This document shows positions 7,393 to 15,865 of a DNA stretch of 64,000 nucleotides, one piece after another. Source of the DNA: Pseudonocardia alaniniphila (lineage in GTDB: Bacteria; Actinomycetota; Actinomycetes; Mycobacteriales; Pseudonocardiaceae); assembly GCF_022524485.1 (NCBI RefSeq), contig NZ_JAKXMK010000027.1, positions 80,668 to 144,667 on the forward strand, given 5' to 3'. The notes under the pieces were generated by a model. It was given only the letters and a program-made list of their open reading frames with translations. It did not search any database and had not been told where the DNA came from. Numbering within the stretch: the stretch's first letter is position 1; each line of letters begins with the position of its first letter. Position numbers and translations under genes: made by a program.

Positions 7393-8739
7393 GTGGGAAG
7401 CTCGCCTACCTCGTCCATCACCGATACCGGCGCCGGCACCTCAGGCCGCCTCTTCGAACGGGCCTGCGCCGCGATCCCCGGCGGGGTGAACAGCCCGGTG
7501 CGGGCGTTCACGTCGGTCGGCGGCACGCCACGCTTCATGGTCTCCGCCGCCGGTCCGTGGCTCACCGACGCCGACGGCAACCGCTACGTCGACCTCATCA
7601 GCTCATGGGGGCCGATGATCCTCGGCCACGCGCATCCGGCAGTGGTCGAGGCCGTCCGCGCCGCGGCGGCCGACGGTCTGTCCTTCGGCGCCCCGACGCC
7701 GGCCGAGATCGAGCTCGCCGAGGAGATCATCTCCCGGGTCGACCCGGTGGAGCAGGTGCGGCTGGTCAACTCGGGTACCGAGGCGACGATGAGCGCGATC
7801 CGGCTCGCGCGTGGCATCACCGGTCGCCGGGTGATCGTGAAGTTCGCCGGCTGCTACCACGGCCACGTCGACGCGCTGCTGGCACAGGCCGGCTCCGGTG
7901 TCGCCACGCTGGGCCTGCCGACCAGCCCCGGGGTCACCGGGGCCCAGGCCGCCGACACGGTGGTACTGCCCTACAACGACCTCGACGCCGTCCGGGCTGT
8001 GTTCGCCGAGCGCGGTAGTGACATCGCCTGCGTCATCACCGAGGCCGCGGCCGGGAACATGGGCGCGATCGCGCCACGTCCGGGCTTCAACGCCGGGCTA
8101 CGCGAGATCTGCCATGCCCACGGCGCCCTGCTCGTGGTCGACGAGGTGATGACCGGATTCCGCGTCTCGCCCGCCGGCTGGTTCGGCCTCGACGGGGTGG
8201 CGGGCGACCTCTACACCTTCGGCAAGGTCATGTCGGGCGGGTTGCCCGCTGCCGCGTTCGGCGGCCCGGCCGCGCTCATGTCGCACCTCGCGCCCGCCGG
8301 GCCCGTGTACCAGGCGGGGACGCTGTCGGGTAACCCCGTGGCCGTCGCCGCCGGTCTGGCCACCTTGCGCAACGCCACCGCCGACGTCTACGCGGCGCTC
8401 GACGCGCACGCTGCCCGGCTCGGCACGATGATCGGTGACGCGCTGCGCGCCGAGGGGGTGCCCCACCGGGTCCAGTTCGCGGGGAACCTGCTCTCGGTGT
8501 TCTTCACCGACGACGAGGTGCACGACTACGCAGGGGCGCAGGCCGCGGCCACGTGGCGGTTCCCGGCGTTCTTCCACGCGCTGCTGGAGCGGGGGGTGTA
8601 CCCGCCCCCCAGCCCGTTCGAGGCGTGGTTCGTCTCGGCGGCTCTGGACGACGACGCCTTCTCCGCGATCGAGGTAGCCCTGCCGGCGGCGGCCAAGGCG
8701 GCGGCGACGGCCACCCCTCCGGCGGAGGCAGCACAGTGA
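7393..8739 (+). CDS. hemL: Glutamate-1-semialdehyde 2,1-aminomutase
   Basis: A 448-residue PLP enzyme that converts glutamate-1-semialdehyde to 5-aminolevulinate, the substrate of the hemB product. Signature parts are IPGGVNSPVRAF near the N-terminus, LVNSGTEATMSAIRLAR, CYHGHVDALL, and TFGKVMSGGLPAAAFGG with the PLP lysine at residue 278. Length is typical. GTG 7393 lies seven bases behind a weak AAGACT hexamer (7380-7385), consistent with the leaderless pattern in this window. The C-terminus ends in an Ala-rich tail. It completes the C5 heme-precursor set with hemA, hemC, hemD and hemB. Confidence 0.96.
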   Translation: MGSSPTSSITDTGAGTSGRLFERACAAIPGGVNSPVRAFTSVGGTPRFMVSAAGPWLTDADGNRYVDLISSWGPMILGHAHPAVVEAVRAAAADGLSFGAPTPAEIELAEEIISRVDPVEQVRLVNSGTEATMSAIRLARGITGRRVIVKFAGCYHGHVDALLAQAGSGVATLGLPTSPGVTGAQAADTVVLPYNDLDAVRAVFAERGSDIACVITEAAAGNMGAIAPRPGFNAGLREICHAHGALLVVDEVMTGFRVSPAGWFGLDGVAGDLYTFGKVMSGGLPAAAFGGPAALMSHLAPAGPVYQAGTLSGNPVAVAAGLATLRNATADVYAALDAHAARLGTMIGDALRAEGVPHRVQFAGNLLSVFFTDDEVHDYAGAQAAATWRFPAFFHALLERGVYPPPSPFEAWFVSAALDDDAFSAIEVALPAAAKAAATATPPAEAAQ

Positions 8740-8797
8740 GGCACCGCTGCTTCGCCATCGCGGTCGTGGCGGGGCCGGCTGCGGCGAGGGCCGGCGC

Positions 8798-9436
8798 GTG
8801 AGCAGCGGAGTGCGCACCGTCGTGCACCTGCTGCGCCACGGCGAGGTGTACAACCCCGGCGGGATCCTCTACGGCAGGCTGCCCGGGTTCCACCTCTCCG
8901 AGCACGGGCACAACCAGGCCGAGATCGTGGCCAAGGCGCTCGCCGACGCCGACATCACGGTCGTGCACGCCTCGCCGTTGCAGCGTGCGCAGGAGACCGC
9001 CGCGCCGATCGCTGCCGCCCACGGCCTGGAGGTCATCACCGACGAGAGACTGATCGAGGCCGACAACCGCTTCGAGGGGAAGACGGTCTCGGTCGGCGGC
9101 GGGGCGCTGCGCGTGCCGCGGTACTGGCCGCTTCTGCGTGACCCCTTCACACCCTCCTGGGGCGAGCCGTACCTGCGCATCGCCCACCGCATGCTCGCCG
9201 CGGTGCACAGCGCGCGCACGGAGGCCGAGGGCCACGAGGCGGTGTGCGTCTCGCATCAGCTGCCGATCTGGACGCTGCGTCGGTTCGTCACCGGCCAACG
9301 GCTCTGGCACGACCCCCGTCGCCGCCAGTGCGCGCTCGCGTCCCTGACGTCGCTCGTGTTCGTCGGCACCGAGCTGACCCAGCTGCAGTACAGCGAGCCC
9401 GCAGGCGGCAGCAGCCCAACGGTGACCGGCGCATGA
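8798..9436 (+). CDS. Histidine phosphatase family protein
   Basis: A 212-residue protein of the phosphoglycerate-mutase-like superfamily. The phosphohistidine motif LLRHGEVYNP (Arg13-His14-Gly15) is followed by SEHGHNQAEIVAKAL and ASPLQRAQETAAPIA, and a second histidine appears in VCVSHQLPIWTLRR. The substrate cannot be told from sequence. It starts with GTG 58 bases after hemL and its stop overlaps the start of the thioredoxin-like gene (ATGA). It therefore opens the cytochrome c maturation operon, an arrangement I recall from other actinobacteria. Confidence 0.88.
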   Translation: MSSGVRTVVHLLRHGEVYNPGGILYGRLPGFHLSEHGHNQAEIVAKALADADITVVHASPLQRAQETAAPIAAAHGLEVITDERLIEADNRFEGKTVSVGGGALRVPRYWPLLRDPFTPSWGEPYLRIAHRMLAAVHSARTEAEGHEAVCVSHQLPIWTLRRFVTGQRLWHDPRRRQCALASLTSLVFVGTELTQLQYSEPAGGSSPTVTGA

Positions 9437-10008
9437 GACGGATCGCGATCGCCGTGGCCGCAGCCCTGTTGCTGCTGGTGGCCGGATGTTCCACCACGAA
9501 GGACGCGGTGGACGAGGGCACGAACTTCGAGTTCGTCGCACCTGGCGGGCAGACCACGATCCTGTACGACCCGCCGTCGAGCCGCGGCCGGGCGCCGGCG
9601 ATCAGCGGACCGAGCTTGCTGCACGACGGTCAGACCGTCGGGGTGAGCGACTACCACGGCAAGGTCGTGGTGCTCAACATCTGGGGCTCGTGGTGCGGCC
9701 CGTGCCGGGTGGAGGCGCCCGAGCTGCAGAGCCTGCAGGACCAGACGGGGGCCGTCGTCCTCGGTATCGACGTCCGGGACGACCGGTCCGCGGCCACCGA
9801 CTTCGTCCGCGACCGGAGCATCACGTTCGACTCGATCTTCGATCCCCCCGGCCGCAGTCTCGCCGCGCTGAGCGGCTACCCCCGCAACACCGTGCCGTCC
9901 ACGATCGTGATCGACCCGCAGGGCAGGGTGGCTGCCGTGTATCTGACGTCGATCCGGGTGAGCGAGCTGGCTCCGCTGGTGAAGCGTCTGCAGGCCGAGC
10001 AGGCCTGA
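9433..10008 (+). CDS. TlpA/ResA-like thiol-disulfide lipoprotein
   Basis: A 191-residue exported, lipid-anchored thioredoxin-like protein. It has an N-terminal signal with lipobox (LLLLVAGC, Cys19) and the active-site motif WCGPC at residues 87-91 within NIWGSWCGPCRVEAPEL. A conserved cis-Pro region appears as NTVPSTIVIDPQGRV. In System II cytochrome c biogenesis such proteins pass electrons from CcdA to apocytochrome c cysteines on the outer face of the membrane. ATG 9433 overlaps the phosphatase stop (ATGA). Its neighbours ccdA, resB and ccsA support this role. Confidence 0.92.
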   Translation: MRRIAIAVAAALLLLVAGCSTTKDAVDEGTNFEFVAPGGQTTILYDPPSSRGRAPAISGPSLLHDGQTVGVSDYHGKVVVLNIWGSWCGPCRVEAPELQSLQDQTGAVVLGIDVRDDRSAATDFVRDRSITFDSIFDPPGRSLAALSGYPRNTVPSTIVIDPQGRVAAVYLTSIRVSELAPLVKRLQAEQA

Positions 10009-10093
10009 ATCCGCCACCCGGTAGGAAGGGTCCGAAACCGTTGATTCACTACACGTTGTAGAACCCGGTGCGCGCGGCGCCGGGCCCCGGGCC

Positions 10094-10099
10094 TACGCT
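10094..10099 (+). promoter_or_regulatory. Possible -10 element before ccdA
   Basis: TACGCT is eight bases before ATG 10108 and no Shine-Dalgarno sequence is seen. About 40 bases upstream there is a small inverted repeat (CTACA-CGT-TGTAG) that could be an operator. Confidence 0.45.
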
Positions 10100-10107
10100 C
10101 GTGGTCG

Positions 10108-10884
10108 ATGGACCCCACGACCACCCTCGCGGTCTCCGGCCCGCTGCTGCTCGCGGTCGCCGTCGCCGTGCTGGCGGGGGCCGTGAGTTTTGCGTCTCCG
10201 TGCGTCGTGCCCCTCGTGCCCGGCTACCTCGCGTATCTCGCGGGGCTGGTGGGCGCCGACTCCCCTCCTGCCACGCTCACCGAGGCGCGGGAGCAACGCA
10301 GCGGGCGGTGGCGGGTGGCCGGGGCGGCGGCGCTGTTCGTGGCCGGGTTCACAGTCGTCTTCGGGGCCATTCTCGTCGGCGTCGTCTGGTTGTCCGACGC
10401 GCTGGTGGCCAACCAGGTCGTCCTGCAGCGGGTCGGCGGCATCGTCATGATCGTGATGGGGCTGGCGTTCGTCGGGCTCATCCCGGTGCTGCAGAACGAG
10501 CGCCGGGTGCACTGGGTGCCGCGGCTCGGGATCTGGGGAGCGCCCCTGCTGGGAGCGGTGTTCGGCCTGGGCTGGGTGCCGTGCATCGGCCCGACGCTCG
10601 CCGGGGTCGTCGCGGTGGCCGCAGGCACCGGCGGTGGCTCGTTGCGCGGCGTCGTCCTCACGGTGGCCTACTGCGCCGGACTCGGCGTGCCGTTCGTGCT
10701 GATCGCGCTCGGGGCGGCTCGGGCCGTGCGCGCCCTCGGCTGGCTGCGTCGCCACACACGTGCGATCCAGATCGCCGGCGGGGCGCTCATGCTGGCCGTC
10801 GGGTTCCTCCTCGTCAGCGGTCTGTGGGACGGGCTGCTCGCCCAGCTGCAGACCTCCGTTGCCGGCTTCACCCCGGTGATCTGA
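10108..10884 (+). CDS. ccdA: Cytochrome c biogenesis protein CcdA
   Basis: A 258-residue membrane protein with about six helices. It moves reducing equivalents across the membrane to the ResA/TlpA-type protein encoded just upstream. The two redox cysteines are in SFASPCVVPLVPGYL (Cys32) and GLGWVPCIGPTLAGV (Cys159), the standard arrangement for this family. The C-terminal half includes FVLIALGAARAV and a final helix (GGALMLAVGFLLVSGLW). A 99-base gap separates it from the preceding gene and a leaderless promoter may lie there. The stop is two bases before resB. Confidence 0.95.
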   Translation: MDPTTTLAVSGPLLLAVAVAVLAGAVSFASPCVVPLVPGYLAYLAGLVGADSPPATLTEAREQRSGRWRVAGAAALFVAGFTVVFGAILVGVVWLSDALVANQVVLQRVGGIVMIVMGLAFVGLIPVLQNERRVHWVPRLGIWGAPLLGAVFGLGWVPCIGPTLAGVVAVAAGTGGGSLRGVVLTVAYCAGLGVPFVLIALGAARAVRALGWLRRHTRAIQIAGGALMLAVGFLLVSGLWDGLLAQLQTSVAGFTPVI

Positions 10885-10886
10885 CC

Positions 10887-12683
10887 ATGGCGACTGCGAC
10901 GGAACTGGCGACTCGCCCCCCGGAGAAGGGCGACCCGCGGCCTGCGAACGGGTGGATCGCGATCCTGCGCAACGCCTGGCGGGCGCTCACGTCGATGCGG
11001 ACGGCGCTCATCCTGCTGTTCCTGCTGGCGCTGGGTGCGCTGCCGGGCGCGCTGCTGCCGCAGCGCTCGCTCAACCAGCAGCTCGTCGACCAGTACTTCA
11101 CCGACCACCCGACGATCGCGCCGCTGCTGTCTCACCTCGGCTTCTTCGACGTCTTCGCGGCGCCGTGGTTCGCCGCGGTCTACCTGCTGCTGATGGTGTC
11201 GCTGGTCGGTTGCGTCCTTCCCCGGACCATCGAGCACGCGAAGGGCCTGCGCGCCGCACCCGTCGCGACGCCGCGCAACCTCGGGCGGCTGCCGCACCAC
11301 GCCACCGCCACCCTCGACCTGTCCCCGGACGAGGCCGCCGAGCGGGTGCGCGGCCGGCTGCGTGGCTGGCGCAGGACGGAGAAGGAAGCCGGCTCCGGTC
11401 GCACGATCTCCGCAGAAAAGGGCTACCTGCGTGAGGCCGGCAACCTGCTGTTCCACCTGAGCCTGATCGGACTGCTCGTCGGGTTCGCCGGCGGCAAGCT
11501 GTACGGGTACGAGGGCCAGGTCATCGTCATGTCGGGCGGCGGGCAGTTCTGCAACACCGGCATCCTCGGCTACGACTCCTTCCAAGCCGGCCTGCGGGTG
11601 GACGGCACGAATCTCACGCCGTTCTGCGTGCAGGTGAACGACTTCGACGCCACCTACCAGCCCAACGGGCAAGCCGAGAGCTACCGCGCCGCCATCGGCT
11701 ACCAGACCACGGCCGACCTGCAGTCCGGTCACGTGAACCAGTGGCGGCCCTACCAGCTCGAGGTCAACCACCCGCTGCGCCTGGACGGCAGCCGCGTCTA
11801 CCTGCTCGGCAACGGCTACGCGCCGAGGTTCACGGTGACGTTCCCCAACGGGCAGCAGCGCGTCGGCGAGATCCAGTGGAAGGCCGTCGACCAGAACACG
11901 ATGCTGTCGGAGGGCGCCACCAAGTTCGAGCCGCCGGGCGTCACCGACGAGCAGCAGCGCCGTTCCAGCCAGCTCGCCATCACGGGGCTGCTCGCGCCCA
12001 CGAGCTCGCGGGGCAACGTCGTCACGTCGGTGTTCCCGGCGCTCGACGACCCCGAGGTCGCGATCGACGTGTACCGCGGAGACCTCGGGCTCGACGACGG
12101 GCGTGGTCAGTCGATCTTCGAGGTCGACCAGAGCCAGATCGACTCCGGTGCGCTCAAGCGGATCGTGCGGACGAATCTCGTGCCGGGCCAGTCGGTCACG
12201 CTCGACGACGGCACCACCGTGCGCTTCGACAGCGTGCAGAAGTGGGTGTCCCTGCAGGTCAGCCATGACCCCGGTCAGGACGCCGTGCTCGTGTTCGCCG
12301 TGCTCATGCTCGTCGGGCTGGGGTTGTCGCTGAGCATCCGGAGGCGCCGCTTCTGGGCCCGGCTCGTCCCCACCGCGGACGGCACCCGGACGGTCGTGGA
12401 GATCGGTGGTCTCGCCCGCACCGACCGGGCGGGCTATGGCGAGGAGTTCGATCGCATCCGCGCGGATCTCCTGGGCAGCCCGGCCGATGGCGATTCCGGG
12501 GTTGTATCCACGACCGGTGATTCCCCGGCAACTGATTCTTCGGACGACGATTCCCCAGGGCCCGATTCTCCTGACGAGGATCTTCCCGCAGGCGACTCCC
12601 GTCAGGACGCCTCCCACAGCGGCAGTTCGCCCGGCGACAATTCCGCCGCCGACGGCTCGGTCACGGCAGCGAAGGACGGCTGA
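10887..12683 (+). CDS. resB: Cytochrome c biogenesis protein ResB (Ccs1)
   Basis: A 598-residue System II heme-handling membrane protein that works with CcsA to attach heme to apocytochrome c. Typical parts are WRALTSMRTALILLFLLALGALPG (first helix), FFDVFAAPWFAAVYLLLM (second helix), EAGNLLFHLSLIGLLVGF (third helix), and a late helix at VLVFAVLMLVGLGLSLSIRR. A large outer domain lies between helices three and four. The frame is open far upstream, but ATG 10887, three bases after the ccdA stop, precedes the first conserved region. Odd feature: the last 70 residues are an acidic Asp/Ser/Pro/Gly tail with imperfect short repeats. The stop overlaps the ccsA start (TGATG). Confidence 0.95.
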   Translation: MATATELATRPPEKGDPRPANGWIAILRNAWRALTSMRTALILLFLLALGALPGALLPQRSLNQQLVDQYFTDHPTIAPLLSHLGFFDVFAAPWFAAVYLLLMVSLVGCVLPRTIEHAKGLRAAPVATPRNLGRLPHHATATLDLSPDEAAERVRGRLRGWRRTEKEAGSGRTISAEKGYLREAGNLLFHLSLIGLLVGFAGGKLYGYEGQVIVMSGGGQFCNTGILGYDSFQAGLRVDGTNLTPFCVQVNDFDATYQPNGQAESYRAAIGYQTTADLQSGHVNQWRPYQLEVNHPLRLDGSRVYLLGNGYAPRFTVTFPNGQQRVGEIQWKAVDQNTMLSEGATKFEPPGVTDEQQRRSSQLAITGLLAPTSSRGNVVTSVFPALDDPEVAIDVYRGDLGLDDGRGQSIFEVDQSQIDSGALKRIVRTNLVPGQSVTLDDGTTVRFDSVQKWVSLQVSHDPGQDAVLVFAVLMLVGLGLSLSIRRRRFWARLVPTADGTRTVVEIGGLARTDRAGYGEEFDRIRADLLGSPADGDSGVVSTTGDSPATDSSDDDSPGPDSPDEDLPAGDSRQDASHSGSSPGDNSAADGSVTAAKDG

Positions 12684-13618
12684 TGCTCTCCGAATTCGCC
12701 CTCTACAGCGATCGCCTCTTCATGGCGGCCGTCAGCGTCTACGTGCTCGCGATGGTCCTGCACGGCGCCGAGTACGCGGTGCAGAGATCCGCGAAGGCGG
12801 TGCTGGTGGGTGCGGGCGGTCCGGCACTCGACACGAGGTCCGACGGCCCCCGGCCGGACGCACCCGCCGGCCGCAGCCGGGCCGAGCGCTTCGGGCGGAT
12901 GGGCGTGTCGCTCGTCGTGCTCGGGGCCGTGCTGCACGCCGCTTCGATCGTCCTGCGCGGGCTTGCCGCCCAGCGTTGGCCGCTGGGCAACATGTACGAG
13001 TTCACCTCGGCGATCTGCCTCGCGGCGATCGTGGCGTGGCTCGTGATGCTGCGCCGGTCGCCGGCAGCGCGCCCTGTCGGGCTCTTCGTGTTGTTGCCCG
13101 TGGTGATCCTGCTGTTCCTCGGCGGCACGGTGCTGTATGCGCCTGCCGCGCCGGTGATGCCCGCGCTGCAGTCGTACTGGCTGGTGGTGCACGTCACCAC
13201 GGTCAGCATCGCGTCCGGCCTGCTGATGGTGCCCGGTGTGGCCAGCCTGCTGTTCCTGCTGCGGCGGTCCGGACGCCTGGCCGACTTCGCCGACAGACTG
13301 CCGAGCGCCGACGCGCTCGACCGGCTCGCCTACCGCATCACCATCGTCGCTTTCCCGCTCTACACATTTGCGATCATGGCCGGCGCGATCTGGGCGGAGG
13401 CGGCGTGGGGCCGGTTCTGGGGCTGGGACCCGAAGGAGACCGTGGCTTTCGTGGCGTGGGTCATCTACGCCGCGTACCTGCACGCCCGTGCCACGGCAGG
13501 CTGGCGTAACGGCCCGGCGGCATGGGTGAACGTCGCCGGTTTCGCCGCCATCGTCTTCAACTTCTTCTTCATCAATATGGTGGTTTCCGGCTTGCATTCC
13601 TATGCCGGACTCGGCTGA
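12683..13618 (+). CDS. ccsA: Cytochrome c biogenesis protein CcsA/CcsB (heme lyase)
   Basis: A 311-residue multi-pass membrane protein, the partner of ResB. The heme-binding WWD-type motif reads WGRFWGWDPKE at about residues 242-252. Conserved histidines are seen in VVHVTTVSIASGLL and near the end in VVSGLHSYAGLG. Seven to eight hydrophobic segments are visible and the length is normal. Its start overlaps the resB stop by one base, so the two are translationally coupled. Apocytochrome c clients are not encoded here, but the heme and menaquinone genes around it fit a respiratory neighbourhood. Confidence 0.96.
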   Translation: MLSEFALYSDRLFMAAVSVYVLAMVLHGAEYAVQRSAKAVLVGAGGPALDTRSDGPRPDAPAGRSRAERFGRMGVSLVVLGAVLHAASIVLRGLAAQRWPLGNMYEFTSAICLAAIVAWLVMLRRSPAARPVGLFVLLPVVILLFLGGTVLYAPAAPVMPALQSYWLVVHVTTVSIASGLLMVPGVASLLFLLRRSGRLADFADRLPSADALDRLAYRITIVAFPLYTFAIMAGAIWAEAAWGRFWGWDPKETVAFVAWVIYAAYLHARATAGWRNGPAAWVNVAGFAAIVFNFFFINMVVSGLHSYAGLG

Positions 13619-13675
13619 TCGGACTCGTAACACTCGCCCTTGCGCGTGTGGCTCGACCGGACGCATGAGCGCGAC

Positions 13676-13681
13676 TACCGT
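13676..13681 (+). promoter_or_regulatory. Possible -10 element upstream of the MinD-like gene
   Basis: TACCGT lies in the 108-base gap after ccsA. A GTG eight bases downstream (13690) opens a 16-codon reading frame in another phase that ends at 13740, inside the MinD-like gene. The role of this short frame is unknown. Confidence 0.35.
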
Positions 13682-13726
13682 CGGCCTTTGTGCAGGTGAT
13701 CAGCGGTCGGCCTGGTGGGATGTCGA

Positions 13727-15040
13727 ATGACGGAGCGTAGCCCCGGGGACGATCGCGACTACCCGGACGGCTCCGTGGGTCGCTACGTACGCGAGCAATG
13801 GGGCACCCTGCCCAGCCGCACGCCTCCCTCCGGCAACCCGGCTGTGCCGGAACCCGACCCGCCGGGCCTGCCCTCTCCACCGGTGACGCCCGCCGCGCCG
13901 GCGGATTCCTCGCCCAACGGCTCCGGCCCCGCGGCCGGGATGCCGTGGGGTCATGCGGTTCCCGGTGGGGACCGGCCGTCCGACGCGCAGGCCACGCCTC
14001 CTCATCCGTGGCGATCGAGCGGGGCGGGTCCGCGTAGCCGTGGATGGACCGATCCCGCGGCGGTGGCTGCGCAGGAGGCGCAACAGGCGCGTAGCGGCTC
14101 GGATCAGCGTCATCAGGAAACGACGGACCTCTCGTCGGCCCGCCTGCTGCGCCAGACTCCGCGCCCCCCACAGTCCGGGTGGCGCCTGGCGGTCTACAAG
14201 ATGTCCGGGCGTTTGATCAACCCGGGTGAGAGTCCCTCCGATGTCCGACGGCGCGAACTCACCGCTCGACTCAACAAGCCTTTGCTCGGCTGCTACAAGA
14301 TCGCGATGCTCAGCCTGAAGGGCGGGGTCGGAAAGACCACCGTGACGGCCACCCTCGGTGCGACGTTCGCCTCACTTCGCGGCGATCGCGTGGTTGCGGT
14401 GGACGCCAATCCCGACCGCGGGACGCTCAGCCAGAAGATCCCGCTGGAGACCAGCGCCACCGTGCGCCACTTGTTACGGGACGCGCAGCGGGTGCGTCGC
14501 TACACGGATGTGCGCGCGTACACGTCGCAAGGACCGTCGCGCCTCGAGGTGTTGGCCAGCGAGCAGGACCCAGCGGTCTCCGAAGCATTCAGCGAGGAGG
14601 ACTACCGGCGCACCATCGCGCTGCTCGAGCACTTCTACAACATCGTGCTCACCGATTGCGGCACAGGACTCATGCACTCCGCCATGTACGGCGTGCTGGG
14701 CCTGGCCGACCAACTGATCATCGTGTCGTCGGGATCGATCGACGGTGCACGCAGCGCGTCCGCAACGATGGACTGGCTCGATGCGCACGGGCACGGTGAC
14801 CTGGTACGGAACTCCGTGGCGGTACTCAACTCCGTGCACCGGTCCTCGGGCGGCGTCGACCTGGACCGGGTGGCTGAGCACTTTGCGGCACGTTGCCGAG
14901 CAGTGGTGCGAGTGCCGTACGACCCTCATCTCGAGGAGGGTGCGGAGGTGGATCTGGACCGTCTGGCGCCTGCGACGCGGCTTGCGCTTCTGCAGCTCGG
15001 TGCTGCGGTGGCGGATGCCTTCGAAGGTGCCTCGGTCTGA
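13727..15040 (+). CDS. MinD/ParA-like ATPase of the EspI type
   Basis: A 437-residue protein. Residues 1-165 are Pro/Gly/Ser-rich and likely disordered. From residue 185 there is a SIMIBI-class P-loop ATPase with the deviant Walker A motif SLKGGVGKTT (about 196-205), followed by VVAVDANPDRGTLSQ and LTDCGTGLMHSAM. This proline-rich arm plus MinD-like domain is the layout of EspI-type proteins seen near ESX secretion genes, but no ESX genes are in the window. ATG 13727 is chosen over GTG 13715 because GGTGGGA (13714-13720) is well placed as a ribosome-binding site. It is convergent with the small membrane protein gene at 15164. Confidence 0.8.
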   Translation: MTERSPGDDRDYPDGSVGRYVREQWGTLPSRTPPSGNPAVPEPDPPGLPSPPVTPAAPADSSPNGSGPAAGMPWGHAVPGGDRPSDAQATPPHPWRSSGAGPRSRGWTDPAAVAAQEAQQARSGSDQRHQETTDLSSARLLRQTPRPPQSGWRLAVYKMSGRLINPGESPSDVRRRELTARLNKPLLGCYKIAMLSLKGGVGKTTVTATLGATFASLRGDRVVAVDANPDRGTLSQKIPLETSATVRHLLRDAQRVRRYTDVRAYTSQGPSRLEVLASEQDPAVSEAFSEEDYRRTIALLEHFYNIVLTDCGTGLMHSAMYGVLGLADQLIIVSSGSIDGARSASATMDWLDAHGHGDLVRNSVAVLNSVHRSSGGVDLDRVAEHFAARCRAVVRVPYDPHLEEGAEVDLDRLAPATRLALLQLGAAVADAFEGASV

Positions 15041-15132
15041 CGGCGGTCCGGTGGCCGCAGTGCCACAGGCCGCCGCCTGATGGTTTTCACCGCCGCTTCA
15101 TGAGCGACGTCGTTCAGTGGTGATGAGCCGGA

Positions 15133-15159
15133 GCGCCCCGGCCGCGAGGGCCGGGGTGC
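15133..15159. terminator. Hairpin between convergent genes
   Basis: An 11-bp GC-rich stem with one G-T pair (15133-15143 with 15149-15159) and a five-base loop (GCGAG) lies between the MinD-like gene and the convergent small membrane protein gene. It probably acts as a bidirectional terminator. Confidence 0.55.
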
Positions 15160-15163
15160 CAGC

Positions 15164-15376
15164 TCAGGCGCCGGGAGGATCGTCCCGTCGCCGGACTCTC
15201 TCGTCGAGTTGACGAAGGAAGTCGGGGTCATCATCAGGACCGCTGACCCGTGGCCTCCCGGAACCCGTGATGGGCCGGCGAGGGGGCTGCGGGACCTGCG
15301 AACTGCTGGTGCTCATCGCTTTCCACAGCACCAGAGCGATGACCGCGGCGCCGACGAACGCGATGAGGAACAACAC
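15164..15376 (-). CDS. Small single-pass membrane protein
   Basis: A 70-residue protein. The N-terminus is one hydrophobic helix (LFLIAFVGAAVIALVLWKAM); the rest is polar, with a Pro/Arg-rich stretch and an acidic then basic C-terminus (DDDPDFLRQLDERVRRR). The frame remains open upstream to 15511, but GTG 15376 has a clear Shine-Dalgarno GGAGG (15385-15389 on this strand) at proper spacing and starts just before the helix. No family is recognised. It lies between the MinD-like ATPase and the BldC-type regulator. Confidence 0.65.
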   Translation of the reverse strand: MLFLIAFVGAAVIALVLWKAMSTSSSQVPQPPRRPITGSGRPRVSGPDDDPDFLRQLDERVRRRDDPPGA

Positions 15377-15479
15377 TCCAACCACCTCCGGCGTCGAGGT
15401 TAGCGGAGCAGGGGCGTCAGGGTGGCGGAGAGCCTGAATGCTGTCCGCACCGTCACGCGCATAGCTACTACCAGGGCGC

Positions 15480-15707
15480 TCAGGGGCGCGACGGCGGTAA
15501 CGTGGCCTCACTGGTGAGGTCGGCCAGCATGCTCCGCACCTCCGACTCCCGGAAGCGACGGTGCCCGCCGGGAGTGCGGATGGAACCGATCCGACCGGCG
15601 GACGCCCAACGCGTCACGGTCTTGGGATCGACGCGGAAGAGAGCCGCCACCTCGCCAGGGGTGAGCAGGCGCTCGTTGCTGCTGGCCTGAGTCGTCGTGA
15701 TTGTCAT
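15480..15707 (-). CDS. BldC-family MerR-like DNA-binding protein
   Basis: A 75-residue protein made of little more than one winged-helix domain: LLTPGEVAALFRVDPKTVTRWASAG, then IRTPGGHRRFRESEV. This matches the BldC pattern, including the GGHRRxRE wing. In Streptomyces BldC controls the onset of development and binds DNA as head-to-tail oligomers on direct repeats. ATG 15707 is chosen because GGAGG sits five bases upstream on this strand. A promoter (TTGAAG, 18 bases, AACCGT, at 15801-15772 on the minus strand) and an 11-bp tandem repeat lie upstream. The symbol is withheld because paralogs exist. Confidence 0.88.
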   Translation of the reverse strand: MTITTTQASSNERLLTPGEVAALFRVDPKTVTRWASAGRIGSIRTPGGHRRFRESEVRSMLADLTSEATLPPSRP

Positions 15708-15771
15708 GTGGACCTCCAGAGCCGCGGGGCGTTTCCGGGCCATCGTGACACCTGGGACCCCACGTACTCGA

Positions 15772-15825
15772 ACGGTTGTCCGTAGGTAAAGGGCTCTTCA
15801 AGGACGAACCGGACACGAATCGGAC
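15772..15825 (-). promoter_or_regulatory. bldC-type gene promoter and tandem direct repeat
   Basis: Reading the minus strand, TTGAAG (15801-15796) and AACCGT (15777-15772) are 18 bases apart, giving a start near 15765. Just upstream of the -35 lie two adjacent 11-bp copies on the plus strand, ACGAACCGGAC (15804-15814) and ACGAATCGGAC (15815-15825). Head-to-tail copies are the kind of target BldC proteins use, so autoregulation is possible. Confidence 0.4.
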
Positions 15826-15853
15826 ACCGCAACGCGCCGCCAGCCGGCGGACG

Positions 15854-15859
15854 TAGGCT
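15854..15859 (+). promoter_or_regulatory. -10 element, leaderless promoter of the DUF4229 gene
   Basis: TAGGCT is six bases before ATG 15866 and there is no Shine-Dalgarno sequence. Confidence 0.55.
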
Positions 15860-15865
15860 CACGAT

